DNA of 64,000 nucleotides from Acidisoma cellulosilyticum (lineage in GTDB: Bacteria; Pseudomonadota; Alphaproteobacteria; Acetobacterales; Acetobacteraceae), in NCBI RefSeq assembly GCF_020621385.1, contig NZ_JAESVA010000004.1:248001-312000 (forward strand). The letters run 5' to 3'. Each line of letters opens with the position of its first letter. Positions within the stretch are counted from its first letter, which is position 1. This document shows positions 17,529 to 27,238 of the stretch, in pieces. Under the pieces are notes generated by a model. It was not told the origin of the DNA, made no database searches, and saw nothing but the letters and a program-made list of their open reading frames with translations. The translations under genes and the position numbers were made by a program.

Positions 17529-17555
17529 GCAGCCAGGCGAGGTCAGCCTGGCTGC
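17529..17555. terminator. Hairpin between convergent GST and TetR genes
   Basis: GCAGCCAGGC and GCCTGGCTGC form a 10-bp stem with a 7-nt loop directly after the GST stop and overlapping the last codons of the convergent TetR gene. There is no T run, so termination is possible but not certain. Confidence 0.4.
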
Positions 17556-18124
17556 ATCAGCCGCGACAATTCCTTGCGGGTATCGTCGAGAATAGTTTCG
17601 GACATGTCAGGGTCGGTCATGATGCGTGACATGGTAACGGCGCCGACCATGGCCGAGACAGCAAGCACCGCGCGGGCCTTGGCCACCTCGGGTGGCATAT
17701 CATCGAACCGCTTTGATATGGCATCGACGAGGCTCAGGACGCGGGCGGAAGCAGCCGCACGCGTCTCCGTGCAGGCGCGGGCCAATTCGCTGCCGAGGGC
17801 TGCGAAAGTACAGCCGTCGGCGATATCGTCGCGATGCGTGGTCGAGAGATAGCTTTCGACGATCGCTGCCGCCCGGTCACGATCGCCCTGGCTGGTGCCG
17901 TCCAATTGCGCCTCGACCGATGTCAAAGTGCATTCGCTGCAGGCTTCGGCGACCAGCTGATCCTTGGACAAGAAATGCCGATAGAAAGCGCCATGGGTCA
18001 GGCCCGCCGCTTCCATCACATCGGCAATGCTCGTCTCATGAATCCCCTTGCGACGAAATTCCGCCACGGCGGTGAGGATGATCCGTCGTCTGGTCTCGGC
18101 CGTTTCGGCCTTTGATTTTTTCAT
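17543..18124 (-). CDS. TetR-family regulator of the RND efflux operon
   Basis: The 193-residue protein has a TetR DNA-binding domain (residues about 12-60: RRIILTAVAEFRRKGIHETS, AAGLTHGAFYRHFLSKDQLV) and a C-terminal domain with DGCTFAALGSELARA, typical of regulators adjoining multidrug pumps. It is divergent from the adaptor gene across 282 bp that contain a perfect TATAAT followed by a 16-bp palindrome. It most likely represses the downstream efflux operon and is relieved by a pump substrate. Confidence 0.9.
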   Translation of the reverse strand: MKKSKAETAETRRRIILTAVAEFRRKGIHETSIADVMEAAGLTHGAFYRHFLSKDQLVAEACSECTLTSVEAQLDGTSQGDRDRAAAIVESYLSTTHRDDIADGCTFAALGSELARACTETRAAASARVLSLVDAISKRFDDMPPEVAKARAVLAVSAMVGAVTMSRIMTDPDMSETILDDTRKELSRLMQPG

Positions 18125-18277
18125 CCCAGAGATCTCCCTGGCCAGGACTCGTCCGCAATCGGCGAATCGATTGCTTATGCCCGACAGCTAAAATCCTGTC
18201 GATTGTCCTCCGAGCTTAGCTCCCATCCGCCGGAGGCTGGTCATTGCGGCTTGACCTTTTAGCTGTCGACTGACCTC

Positions 18278-18304
18278 TATAATGACAATTAGATAGTGAT
18301 CTAA
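18278..18304 (+). promoter_or_regulatory. RND operon -10 element and overlapping TetR operator
   Basis: A perfect TATAAT (18278-18283) is followed 5 bp later by the palindrome TTAGAT-AGTG-ATCTAA (18289-18304), placed at the transcription start as expected for steric repression. A TTGACC upstream (18251-18256) is 21 bp from the -10, too far for a standard promoter. The rest of the 18125-18406 gap shows nothing else I can name. Confidence 0.6.
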
Positions 18305-18406
18305 CGACCCTGCCCGTGTCTGCGCAAGCCCCGCGCACCGGGGGCGGATAGCCCGATACGGCGTCTCCGACGCCTCTGCAGACAGACCGACACGAGGATG
18401 GAACCG

Positions 18407-19639
18407 ATGAGCAGACCAGATGAACCGGAGACGGATGGGCGTCGGAAGCGCCGATCTGGCGCCAAATATCTGCTGGGACTAACGACTTGCCTGGTGATCC
18501 TGGGTGGCACGGGGGTCGTCTATTTTCACGATTATAGCCGAGCGGATACGCCGCCGGCACCGGCCGCCGCGGCGGCAGCCTTGCCGCAAGTCGTCGCCAG
18601 CCACCCGCTTGAGCAGGACCTCGACAAGCGCCTGGGCTTTCTCGGTCAGTTCTCGGCCGTCGATCGGGTGGAACTACGCGCCCAAGTCGGGGGCACCTTG
18701 ACGGAGATCGATTTCAAGGACGGCGACATCGTCAAAGCCGGACAATTGCTGTTCGTCATTGACCCGCGCCCCTACCAGATCGAACTGGATGAGGCGAAGG
18801 CCGCGTATGAGACGGCGACGGCGCGCCTTGCCCTCGCCAACCGCGAACTCTATCGCGCCCAGGCCTTGGTGCGAGGCAGCGCCGGCACGGTGGAAGACGT
18901 CGACCAGCGTATTTCCGACGAACGCGGCGCTCAGGCTGCTGTCGATGACGCGAGTGCCCGTATCCGTGACGCCCAGCTTGACCTGGAACATAGCCGGATC
19001 ACCGCGCCCTTTACCGGACGGATCGGCGATCACCAGGTTTCCATCGGCAATCTGATCGCCGGCAGCCGTGCCGCCACCAGCCCGACGACGCTGCTGGCGA
19101 CGATCGTCTCGCTCGATCCGATCCATCTGGATTTCGACATGAGCGAGGCTGACTATATCGCCTTTTCAGCCTATCGCGCGCAGCAAAAGGGCGCGCTCAA
19201 CGATCAGGTTCAACTCGCCCTGACGGGCGAGACGCAATATGCCCATGACGGTGTGCTCGACTTCGTCGACAATGCGATCGACCGGTCCAGCGGCACCATT
19301 CATGCCCGCGCAACCGTGCCCAATCCGGACCTCATTCTGACGCCCGGCGAATTCGCCCGGCTGAGGGTCGCCGTCACGGCGCCAGCGCCGACCTTGCTGG
19401 TGCCGGATGCCTCCGTGCTGCCCGACCAGTCGAACTATATCGTGCTCACGGTATCGCCGGACGGGGTCGTGGTGCCCAAGCCCGTGACACCGGGCGATAT
19501 GCGCGGCGGGTTGCGCGTCATCCAGTCCGGCCTCAGCCCGAATGACCTCGTGATCACGGACGGTCTGGCCTATGCGGCGCCCGGATCCAAGGTCCGCGTG
19601 CAGAATGGCGATATCCGTTTCGCTTCGGCCCAGCAGTAG
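18407..19639 (+). CDS. RND efflux periplasmic adaptor (membrane fusion protein)
   Basis: The 410-residue protein has an N-terminal membrane anchor (YLLGLTTCLVILGGTGVVYF), then the adaptor domain order: beta-barrel, split lipoyl half-motifs (RVELRAQVGGTLTEIDFKDG and DLEHSRITAPFTGRIGDHQV) and a central helical hairpin. It bridges the inner-membrane pump and the outer-membrane channel encoded next. ATG 18407 is preferred over ATG 18398 because a GAGG lies 9-10 bases upstream of it. It resembles the MexE/AcrA class. First gene of a three-gene operon. Confidence 0.93.
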   Translation: MSRPDEPETDGRRKRRSGAKYLLGLTTCLVILGGTGVVYFHDYSRADTPPAPAAAAAALPQVVASHPLEQDLDKRLGFLGQFSAVDRVELRAQVGGTLTEIDFKDGDIVKAGQLLFVIDPRPYQIELDEAKAAYETATARLALANRELYRAQALVRGSAGTVEDVDQRISDERGAQAAVDDASARIRDAQLDLEHSRITAPFTGRIGDHQVSIGNLIAGSRAATSPTTLLATIVSLDPIHLDFDMSEADYIAFSAYRAQQKGALNDQVQLALTGETQYAHDGVLDFVDNAIDRSSGTIHARATVPNPDLILTPGEFARLRVAVTAPAPTLLVPDASVLPDQSNYIVLTVSPDGVVVPKPVTPGDMRGGLRVIQSGLSPNDLVITDGLAYAAPGSKVRVQNGDIRFASAQQ

Positions 19640-19654
19640 GATCGGGCTGGTATC

Positions 19655-22600
19655 ATGCGCCTTACGCATTTCTTTATCGATCATCCGCGCTTCGCGACCG
19701 TCCTCAGCATCTTCGTGACGCTGCTCGGTCTCGGCGCGCTCTTCGTTCTGCCGGTGGCGCAATATCCTGAGGTTGTGCCGCCAACCGTTCAGATAACCAC
19801 GACCTATCCCGGCGCCTCGGCCGAGACCGTGGCGCGCACGGTCGCCACGCCGCTGGAGCAGGAAATCAACGGCGTCGAGAATATGCTCTATATGGGCAGC
19901 GAATCGACCGGTGACGGCAAGCTGACCATCACGGTGACTTTCAGGATCGGCACCGACCTCAATGTCGCGCAGATGCTGACGCAGAACCGCGTCGAGGATG
20001 CGCTGCCGCGATTGCCGGAAGATGTGCAGCGCCTTGGCGTGCAGGTCCGCAAATCGACGCCCAGCATTCTGCTCGCCGTGCATGTCTTCTCGCCCGATAA
20101 ATCCCGCGATCTTCTCTATCTTTCCAACTACGTGACTTTGCATATCAAGGATGCGGTCGCGCGCCTGCAGGGTGTGGGTGACGTGCAATTCCTGGGTGGC
20201 CGCGAATATGCGATGCGCATATGGCTGGACCCCGACAAGGTCGCGGCCCATGACCTGGATGCGTCGGAGGTTCTGGCTGCCTTGCGGGCCCAGAATATCC
20301 AGGTCTCGGCCGGTATCCTCAATCAGCCGCCGGTCGCGGGCCAGGAAGCTTATCAGATCAATGTCGAGGCTTTGGGTCGGCTGACGACGCCGGATCAATT
20401 CGCCAATATCGTCGTCAAATCCGACGGCAAAGGCCGCATCACGCGGGTGCGGGATATCGGTTGGGTAGAGGTCGGTGCCGCCGATTACGGATCTTCCGCC
20501 TATGTCGACCGGACGGACGCGGCGTCGCTGCTGTTCTACGCCGAGCCTGGGGCGAATTCCTTGGCCGTGGAGCATGAAGTGCTCTCGACCATGAAGACGC
20601 TGAGTGCCGATTTCCCGCCCGGCGTGGCTTATGAGATCGTCTATGACCCGACCATCTTCATCGCCAAATCGGTGCATGAAGTCATCATCACGATCTTCAT
20701 CGCCATTCTGCTGGTCGTCGGCGTCGTCTTTGTCTTTTTGCAGACCTGGCGGGCGACCATCATTCCCGTCATCGCCATCCCGGTCTCGCTGATCGGCACC
20801 TTCATCATCCTCGCGGCCTGCGGCATTTCGCTGAACAACCTTTCTCTGTTCGGCCTTGTGCTTGCGGTCGGCATCGTCGTGGATGATGCGATCGTCGTCG
20901 TCGAGAATGTGGAACGGAACATTCGTGCGGGCATGTCGCCGAAGGAGGCGGCGCACCGGACGATGGATGAGGTCGGTGGCGCGCTGATATCCATTGCACT
21001 GACACTCTGCGCCGTCTTCGTGCCGGCTGCCTTTCTGTCCGGTATCGCGGGTCTGTTCTTCAAGCAATTCGCTGTCACCATCGCGGCCTCGACCGTTATT
21101 TCCTGCCTAGTTTCGCTGACGCTGAGTCCGGCGCTTTGCGCCGTGCTGTTCAAAGCCCACACCGTGCATGATGCGCATCGCCGCAATATTGCCCGGCGTG
21201 CGCTTGACGGCGCCTTCGGCGGTTTCAACACTGGCTTCGAGAAATTGTCGGCGGGCTATGCGGGTCTGACGCGACGTCTGATCCGCGGCATGGCGCTGGT
21301 TCTGGTTGCCTATGTCGCTTTGATCGGCCTTACCGGCTTTCAGTTCTCGCGCGCGCCGACCGGCTTCATCCCTGAGCAGGACCAGGGCTATCTGATCACC
21401 ATCATTCAGTTGCCGCCCGGCGCCACGCTCGCCCGCACCGAAAAGGTCGTGAAGCAAGCGACGGATATCATTCTGAACACGAAAGGGATCGAGCATGCGG
21501 CGCCCTTCGCGGGCCTGGATGCCATCACCTCGACCGTCGCGTCCAATTCCGGGACGATCTTCTCCGGCCTGCCTTCGCTGTATAACCACTCCCTCAAAGG
21601 CGTGACGGCCAATACCGTCCTGGCCGATCTGCGCCAGCGCCTGTCGGTCATCAAGGACGCCTATGTGCTGACCGTGCCGCCGCCGCCCGTGCAGGGCCTG
21701 GGCAGTTCCGGCGGCTTCAAGATGATGCTGGAAGATACAGGCGGCGTGGGGCCGGATGCGCTGGTCGCGGCTACGAAAAAGCTGGTCGCCGCCGCCAATC
21801 AGGACCCGGATTTCGCCGGCGTCTTCACGCTCTTCAATGCCGGCTCGCCGTCCGTCTATGCCGATATCGACCGCGAAAAGGTCGAAAAGCTTGGCCTGAC
21901 GCCGACCGATGTCTTCTCGACGCTGGAAGTTTATCTCGGCTCGCAATACGTGAATGACTTCAACTATCTCGGCCGTACCTATCAGGTCATCGTCCAGGCG
22001 GATGGCCAGTTCCGCCGTTCGGCCGATGATGTATCACGCCTGAAGGTGCGCAACATCGACGGAGAGATGGTGCCGATCGGCTCGGTCGCCGATCTGAAAC
22101 ACGACACCATCCCCTATCGCGTGCCGCGCTATAATCTATATCCGGCGGCGGAAGTGCAGGGTGTGGCCGCCCCTGGTGTCGCAACAGGCACGGCGCTGCA
22201 CCGTATGGAAGAACTCGCCCATCAGGTTCTGCCGCGCGGCGTGAAGTTCGAATGGACGGAACTCGCTTTCCAGCAGCAGGAGAAGGGCACGCCGACGCTG
22301 CTTGTCTTCGGTGCCGCCGCACTCTTCGTCTTCCTGGTCCTCGTCGCGCAATATGAGAGTTGGAAACTACCCCTGGCGATCGTGCTGATCGTGCCGATGT
22401 GCCTGCTCGCCTCCGTCACCGGGCTGCTCGGGCGGGGCATGCCGATCGATATCCTGGCGCAGATCGGCTTCGTCGTGCTGGTGGGGCTTGCCGCCAAGAA
22501 CGCCATCCTGATCGTGGAATTCGCGCGACAGAAGGAGGATGACGATAAGGCAACCCCGGCCGAGGCGGCGGTGCATGCGGCCCGCACCCGTCTTCGTCCG

Positions 22601-22795
22601 ATCCTTATGACCTCCTTTGCCTTCATCCTGGGTGTCGCGCCCTTGGCGGTGGCGACCGGGGCGGGGGCCGAAATGCGGCAATCGCTCGGCACGGCCGTGC
22701 TGTTCGGCATGCTGGGCGTGACCGTCTTCGGCCTGCTGTTCACGCCGACATTCTACACCGTCATACGCAAGCTTGGTCGGAGGGCGCATTCATGA
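19655..22795 (+). CDS. RND efflux permease, HAE-1 family
   Basis: The 1046-residue protein is full length for an AcrB/MexF-type pump. It starts with the family's MRLTHFFIDHPRFATVLSIF helix and shows QYPEVVPPTVQITTTYPGAS, the TM4 proton-relay region GLVLAVGIVVDDAIVVVENV with its two adjacent Asp residues, and TM10 LVGLAAKNAILIVEFARQ. It exports hydrophobic or amphiphilic compounds using the proton gradient. It follows the adaptor gene after 15 bases, and its stop overlaps the start of the outer-membrane gene (ATGA). Confidence 0.96.
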   Translation: MRLTHFFIDHPRFATVLSIFVTLLGLGALFVLPVAQYPEVVPPTVQITTTYPGASAETVARTVATPLEQEINGVENMLYMGSESTGDGKLTITVTFRIGTDLNVAQMLTQNRVEDALPRLPEDVQRLGVQVRKSTPSILLAVHVFSPDKSRDLLYLSNYVTLHIKDAVARLQGVGDVQFLGGREYAMRIWLDPDKVAAHDLDASEVLAALRAQNIQVSAGILNQPPVAGQEAYQINVEALGRLTTPDQFANIVVKSDGKGRITRVRDIGWVEVGAADYGSSAYVDRTDAASLLFYAEPGANSLAVEHEVLSTMKTLSADFPPGVAYEIVYDPTIFIAKSVHEVIITIFIAILLVVGVVFVFLQTWRATIIPVIAIPVSLIGTFIILAACGISLNNLSLFGLVLAVGIVVDDAIVVVENVERNIRAGMSPKEAAHRTMDEVGGALISIALTLCAVFVPAAFLSGIAGLFFKQFAVTIAASTVISCLVSLTLSPALCAVLFKAHTVHDAHRRNIARRALDGAFGGFNTGFEKLSAGYAGLTRRLIRGMALVLVAYVALIGLTGFQFSRAPTGFIPEQDQGYLITIIQLPPGATLARTEKVVKQATDIILNTKGIEHAAPFAGLDAITSTVASNSGTIFSGLPSLYNHSLKGVTANTVLADLRQRLSVIKDAYVLTVPPPPVQGLGSSGGFKMMLEDTGGVGPDALVAATKKLVAAANQDPDFAGVFTLFNAGSPSVYADIDREKVEKLGLTPTDVFSTLEVYLGSQYVNDFNYLGRTYQVIVQADGQFRRSADDVSRLKVRNIDGEMVPIGSVADLKHDTIPYRVPRYNLYPAAEVQGVAAPGVATGTALHRMEELAHQVLPRGVKFEWTELAFQQQEKGTPTLLVFGAAALFVFLVLVAQYESWKLPLAIVLIVPMCLLASVTGLLGRGMPIDILAQIGFVVLVGLAAKNAILIVEFARQKEDDDKATPAEAAVHAARTRLRPILMTSFAFILGVAPLAVATGAGAEMRQSLGTAVLFGMLGVTVFGLLFTPTFYTVIRKLGRRAHS

Positions 22796-24246
22796 TCGCT
22801 TCGTCCCTTCGTCTTTCCGGTCTCCTCCTTGTGCTCGGCGTCGCCGGGTGCATGGTCGGACCGGATTACAAGAAACCAGGCGTAGCATTGGCGCCGTTCC
22901 ATAATTCGCTGCCGGCTGGGGGGACGCAGCCTGCCCCTCAGCTCGATACCTGGTGGACGGGTTTCAACGACCCGATGCTGGTGACGGTGGTGCAGCGGGC
23001 GCTTGATCAGAATCTGGATCTGGCTGCGTCATTCGCCCGCGTGCAGCAGGCGCGGGCTTCCGCCAATGCAGCGGGCGCCCAGCTTCTGCCGACCTTCGAC
23101 CTGAATGCCAGTGCGACCGTGGAGCATCAAAGCACCGTTGGTGCGCTTGGCGCGCTGGGGGAAAGCCTGCCGGACTACAATCGCGATCAGCGGGAATACA
23201 ATATTGGTACCGGGGCCAGCTGGGAGATCGACCTTTTCGGCGGTCTGCGGCGTGGCGCGCGGGCGGCGAGGGCCGAGGCCCAGGCGGCGCGGGCTGAGCA
23301 GGACGGTACGCGCGTCACCGTCGCGTCCGACGCGGCGGATGCCTATCTGCAGATCCGCGCCTATCAGGCGCGGATTGCCGTGACCACCGATCAGATCGAC
23401 ACCGACACCAAGCTGCTGGGCATCGTGCAATTGCGCGAATCCCTCGGCAAGGGCGAGGATCGGGAGGTCGCTCAGGCGCAGGCGGTGCTGGAACAGGCGC
23501 AATCTATCTTGCCGCCGCTGCGCATCGGCTTGGAGGCGCAGCTCAATCGGCTGGATGTGCTGATGGGTGTGCAGCCCGGAACCTATGCGCATGAACTGGC
23601 CGTCGTGGCGCCCATTCCGGCCATTCCGGCCATCGGCGGCGACGACCAGCCGCTGGACGTGCTGCGTCGTCGTCCGGACGTGATCGCGGCCGAACGGCGG
23701 CTGGCCGCGAGCAATGAGCAGATCGGGGTTGCCGTCGCGGACTATTATCCGAAGATTTCGCTGTCCGGCGCTTTGGGTTTCGACAGTCTCAGCACCAATC
23801 AGCTGTTCACGGCCAAGGCCTTCCAGCCGATCGGCACAGGCTTGTTGCGTTGGCGGCTGTTCGATTTCGGAAAAGTCGATGCCGAGGTCGCGCAGGCCAA
23901 GGGCAGCAATGCCGAGGCCCTGGCGCAATACCGGCAATCGATCCTGAAGGCGACGGAGGATGTGGAAGACGCGCTCGTCACCTTGTCCCAGACCGAAGTG
24001 CGGGTGCAGACCTTGCAGCAGGAAGTGGCGTCGCTCGATAGGGCCAGAAAACTCTCCCAGACCGCCTATGAGGCGGGTGCCATACCGCTGACCGATGTGC
24101 TGGACGCTGACCGGCAATTGCTGATCACGCGGGACGAGTTGGACGCCGACCGTGGCGATGCTGCCCGCGCGGCGGTGAAAACCTTCCGCGCGCTTGGCGG
24201 TGGCTGGGATGTGCCACCCGGTTCAACGCAGATCGCGGAAAAGTAA
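22792..24246 (+). CDS. Outer-membrane efflux lipoprotein (NodT/OprM type)
   Basis: The 484-residue protein begins with a lipoprotein signal (LLLVLGVAGC lipobox, Cys near residue 20) followed by MVGPDYKKP, the hallmark of NodT-family factors. It contains two repeats of the TolC-like outer membrane efflux domain (WWTGFNDPMLVTVVQRALDQ and RRRPDVIAAERRLAASNEQI). It forms the trimeric channel of the tripartite pump. It ends 4 bases before a rho-independent terminator, closing the operon. Confidence 0.95.
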   Translation: MIASSLRLSGLLLVLGVAGCMVGPDYKKPGVALAPFHNSLPAGGTQPAPQLDTWWTGFNDPMLVTVVQRALDQNLDLAASFARVQQARASANAAGAQLLPTFDLNASATVEHQSTVGALGALGESLPDYNRDQREYNIGTGASWEIDLFGGLRRGARAARAEAQAARAEQDGTRVTVASDAADAYLQIRAYQARIAVTTDQIDTDTKLLGIVQLRESLGKGEDREVAQAQAVLEQAQSILPPLRIGLEAQLNRLDVLMGVQPGTYAHELAVVAPIPAIPAIGGDDQPLDVLRRRPDVIAAERRLAASNEQIGVAVADYYPKISLSGALGFDSLSTNQLFTAKAFQPIGTGLLRWRLFDFGKVDAEVAQAKGSNAEALAQYRQSILKATEDVEDALVTLSQTEVRVQTLQQEVASLDRARKLSQTAYEAGAIPLTDVLDADRQLLITRDELDADRGDAARAAVKTFRALGGGWDVPPGSTQIAEK

Positions 24247-24250
24247 GGGA

Positions 24251-24280
24251 ATGGCGGGGGATAATCCCCCGCCATTTTTT
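24251..24280 (+). terminator. Rho-independent terminator of the RND operon
   Basis: ATGGCGGGGG and CCCCCGCCAT form a perfect 10-bp GC-rich stem around a 5-nt loop, directly followed by TTTTT. It is located between the end of the efflux operon and the convergent ABC transporter ATPase gene. Confidence 0.95.
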
Positions 24281-24282
24281 CG

Positions 24283-25020
24283 TCAGTGACCCAGGATGCG
24301 GCTGACGAAAGCCTGGGTGCGGGGCTGCTGCGGTGCCCCGAAAATCTGCGCCGGCGGGCCCATTTCCTGGATCTTGCCGTCCGCCATGAAGGCGACGCGG
24401 TGCGACACCTCGCGCACGAAGCCCATTTCATGGCTGACGATGAGCAACGTCATATTGTCGGCCGCCAGCATCTTCACCGTATCCAGGACCTCGCCGACAC
24501 GTTCGGGGTCCAGCGCCGATGTCACCTCATCCAGCAGCAGGATATCGGGTTTCAGGCAAAGCGCGCGGGCGATGGCGACCCGCTGCTGCTGGCCGCCTGA
24601 CAGCTCATCCGGATAGGAGGTCAGCTTGTCGCCAAGCCCAACCTTGTCGAGCAGGGCGCGGGCTTCAGCCTCCACCGTCTTTTTGTCTCGCTTCTGGATA
24701 GTGACGGGTGCGACCATGACATTGCGCAGCACATTCATATTGCCGAACAGATTGTACTGCTGGAAGACGATGGCGAGCTTGTCGCGTGACCGGCGGAGCG
24801 ACCGTCGGTCGGCATAATTGATCGTCTCACCGGCCAGTGACACGGTGCCTTCGCGCGGCGGCAATAGCCCGCTGATGACGCGCAGCAGCGTGCTTTTGCC
24901 CGAGCCGGAAGGGCCGATCAGGCTGACGATCTCACCACGCTCGATAGACAGGTCAATCCCGTCGAGCACGGTGGCGTTGTTATATCGCGCGACGAGGCCG
25001 CGAATGTCGAGATGCGCCAA
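24283..25020 (-). CDS. Polar amino-acid ABC transporter, ATP-binding protein
   Basis: The 245-residue ATPase has Walker A GPSGSGKST, the Q-loop VFQQYNLF, the ABC signature LSGGQQQRVAIARAL, Walker B ILLLDEVTSALDPE and the switch VSHEMGF. Length and sequence match GlnQ/HisP-type ATPases that power uptake of polar amino acids. It overlaps the 3' end of the upstream permease gene by 41 bases and is the last gene of a four-gene minus-strand operon with two permeases and a binding protein. Confidence 0.94.
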   Translation of the reverse strand: MAHLDIRGLVARYNNATVLDGIDLSIERGEIVSLIGPSGSGKSTLLRVISGLLPPREGTVSLAGETINYADRRSLRRSRDKLAIVFQQYNLFGNMNVLRNVMVAPVTIQKRDKKTVEAEARALLDKVGLGDKLTSYPDELSGGQQQRVAIARALCLKPDILLLDEVTSALDPERVGEVLDTVKMLAADNMTLLIVSHEMGFVREVSHRVAFMADGKIQEMGPPAQIFGAPQQPRTQAFVSRILGH

Positions 25021-25690
25021 GCCGTCTCTCCAGATAGGCCCCGAAGCGGGCCAGAGGGTAGGAAATGATGAAATAGAGGATCAGCACCGCGCCATAGACG
25101 AGCGAGGCCGAGAACCCCTTGGTATTGAGAATCTTGCCGGCCTGGGTCAGTTCCAGCACGCCGACCTGGGAGGCGAGCGCGGTGTCTTTGATGAAGAGCA
25201 CGAAATAGCCGAAGACCGGCGGCAGGATCAGCGGCCAGGCCTGGGGCAGGCGCACATGCCAGAAGCTATGCCAGGCGGAGAAGTTCATGACAGCCGCTGC
25301 CTCCATCTGGCTCGGCTTCACGGCGCGCAATCCGGCACGCACGATCTCGGCCACGAAGGCCGTCGAAATGACCGAGGTGCTGATGAAGGCGATGGCCAGC
25401 GCCGAGATATTGAAGCCCAGAACCTGTGCGCCGAAGAAGAATATCATCAATGTGATGAGGAATGGCACGCGGCGCAGGATCTCGACATAGATCAGCGCCA
25501 GCGCCTTCAGCGGCCAGAAGATGGGACGGTGCGACAGGCGCGCGATGCTGAGCAGGAAGCCGAAGAACAGGCCGATGACACAACCGACGGCTGAAAGCGA
25601 CAGCGTGGTCAATGCCGCTTTCAGCAGCAGGATGACGTTATAGATGGTGAAAAGGCGGGGTATTTCCGCGATCAGAAAGCTCAGCATCAC
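24980..25690 (-). CDS. Polar amino-acid ABC transporter permease 1
   Basis: The 236-residue membrane protein has about five hydrophobic segments and the His/Glu/Gln permease signature. The EAA-like loop is AVKPSQMEAAAVMNFSAWHS followed by FWHVRLPQAWPLILPP. Together with the permease encoded just before it, it forms the membrane channel. The start overlaps the stop of the neighbouring permease gene by 4 bases. Confidence 0.92.
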   Translation of the reverse strand: MMLSFLIAEIPRLFTIYNVILLLKAALTTLSLSAVGCVIGLFFGFLLSIARLSHRPIFWPLKALALIYVEILRRVPFLITLMIFFFGAQVLGFNISALAIAFISTSVISTAFVAEIVRAGLRAVKPSQMEAAAVMNFSAWHSFWHVRLPQAWPLILPPVFGYFVLFIKDTALASQVGVLELTQAGKILNTKGFSASLVYGAVLILYFIISYPLARFGAYLERRLGASRHSRPRRAI

Positions 25691-26361
25691 AGCACCGGGA
25701 CGCGTGCGCGGAAGGCCCAGCGGCCGACAAGGGCCAGCAGGATCGTCGCGATGAAGGTGACGACCACATAAAGCACAGCAACGGTCGTGAAGATTTCGAT
25801 CGAGCGGAAGGTCGTGGAATTGATATTGAAGGCGCGGCCAGTCAATTCCTCCACCCCGAAGATGGAAGCCATGGAGGTACCGAGCGTCATGAGAATATAT
25901 TGATTGGTCAAGGCGGGCATCGCGACCCGGAACAGATGCGGCAGGGTGACATGGCGCAGCGTCTGCAGCCGGTTCATGCCGAGCGTCTCGGCCGCATCCA
26001 GCTCCTGCGCGTGAACGGTGCCAAGGCCGGCGCGGAGAATTTCCGTGAGATAGGCGGCGGCGTTCAGGGTCATGCCGATCAGCACGGCGGCGAAAGGCGA
26101 AAACAGAATGCCGAAATCCGGCAGCCCGAAATAGATCACATAGATCTGCACAAGCTGCGGGGTATTCGTGAAGAACGCGACATAGATGCGCACGAGGCGC
26201 GAGAGGATGGGATGGCCTTCATTGCGGATGACCGCGAAGAACAGCCCCAGCACCATGCCGCCTATGAAGGACAGCACGCTGAGGGCAAGGCTGATCGCCA
26301 TGCCCCCGATCAGATAGGGGAGATAGGGCGCTATCTGACCATAGTGCAGGACGTAATGCAT
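25687..26361 (-). CDS. Polar amino-acid ABC transporter permease 2
   Basis: The 224-residue membrane protein shows the same permease architecture, including YIGLPDF-type early region (YVIYFGLPDFGILF) and the coupling loop TVHAQELDAAETLGMNRLQT-LRHVTLPHLFRVAMP. It pairs with permease 1. It follows the binding-protein gene after 28 bases. Confidence 0.92.
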   Translation of the reverse strand: MHYVLHYGQIAPYLPYLIGGMAISLALSVLSFIGGMVLGLFFAVIRNEGHPILSRLVRIYVAFFTNTPQLVQIYVIYFGLPDFGILFSPFAAVLIGMTLNAAAYLTEILRAGLGTVHAQELDAAETLGMNRLQTLRHVTLPHLFRVAMPALTNQYILMTLGTSMASIFGVEELTGRAFNINSTTFRSIEIFTTVAVLYVVVTFIATILLALVGRWAFRARVPVL

Positions 26362-26389
26362 AGACCCGAAGCGCCCCCAGTCTCAGCTC

Positions 26390-27199
26390 TTAGAAATACG
26401 GCGTCGTCGGGATGGGATAGACGGGCGCCATGCCGAACCACTTCTTATAGGTATCGTTCAGGAAGCCGTCCGTCTCCAACTCATAGATCGCGACATTCAG
26501 CCAGGCCTTCAGCGGCTCGTTGCCGAAGGCGAGGCCGATGGCATCATAATCGACTTCCGCATTCTTGTCGGCGATCACGCGCGTCTTGGCCGGATATTGC
26601 TTGGTATAGGTGCCGAGATAATCGGTGACATCGACGATGGCATCGCCACGGCCCTGCTCGAAAGCGCGCACGGCGTCGGGATAATTGTCGAACAGCGTGA
26701 CCTGGGCCTTGGGCAGGTTCTGCTTCACGTAATCCACCGGCGTCGTGCCACGGACTTCGATCAGCTTCACATTTGATGCATTCAGATCCTGCATGGTCTT
26801 GAAGGGCGCGCTATCCTTGGTGAGCGCGCTGATCGCTTCCGTCTGGATGGGCAGCGAAAAGTCGATGACCTGGGCGCGGGCAGGGGTGCGGGTCAGTGCG
26901 CCCATCATCAGATCAGCCTTGCCGGTGATCAGGAAAGGCACGCGGTCGGCTGAATTCACCTGCACCAGCTGCACCTTTACGCCCAGCATGCTGCCGAGCT
27001 TATTGGCAATATCGACGTCGAAACCCTGAACCTGATTGGTGTCGCTGAAGGAGCCGAGCGGTGGCAGGTTGGGGTTGATGCCGACGACGAGCGTCTTGGC
27101 GGAGAGGATCTCATCCAGGCTATGCGCCTGCGCCAAACCCGGTGCGGCGAGCAGGCAGGCAAGGCCGGCGACCCGGCCGATCCACGTCAAGGCACCCAT
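26390..27199 (-). CDS. Polar amino-acid ABC transporter substrate-binding protein
   Basis: A family-3 solute-binding protein of about 269 residues with a Sec signal peptide ending in AQA (WIGRVAGLACLLAAPGLAQA). The mature part carries KTLVVGINPNLPPLGSF, GFDVDIANKLGSMLGV and GKADLMMGALTRTPARAQVI. ATG 27199 is preferred over 27208: AAAGGGA lies at the right distance from 27199 but abuts 27208. Specificity is not clear. It is the first gene of the importer operon and is divergent from the FeS/FAD dehydrogenase operon, suggesting that its cargo is oxidised by that enzyme. Confidence 0.92.
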   Translation of the reverse strand: MGALTWIGRVAGLACLLAAPGLAQAHSLDEILSAKTLVVGINPNLPPLGSFSDTNQVQGFDVDIANKLGSMLGVKVQLVQVNSADRVPFLITGKADLMMGALTRTPARAQVIDFSLPIQTEAISALTKDSAPFKTMQDLNASNVKLIEVRGTTPVDYVKQNLPKAQVTLFDNYPDAVRAFEQGRGDAIVDVTDYLGTYTKQYPAKTRVIADKNAEVDYDAIGLAFGNEPLKAWLNVAIYELETDGFLNDTYKKWFGMAPVYPIPTTPYF

Positions 27200-27238
27200 A
27201 TCAATCATCCCTTTGCGGTTGCATCATGTCGCTCATCA

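Noticed and set aside
19166-21067. A 633-codon minus-strand frame across the RND adaptor and permease
   Set aside because: It runs through two clearly recognisable efflux genes and its product is highly charged low-complexity sequence.
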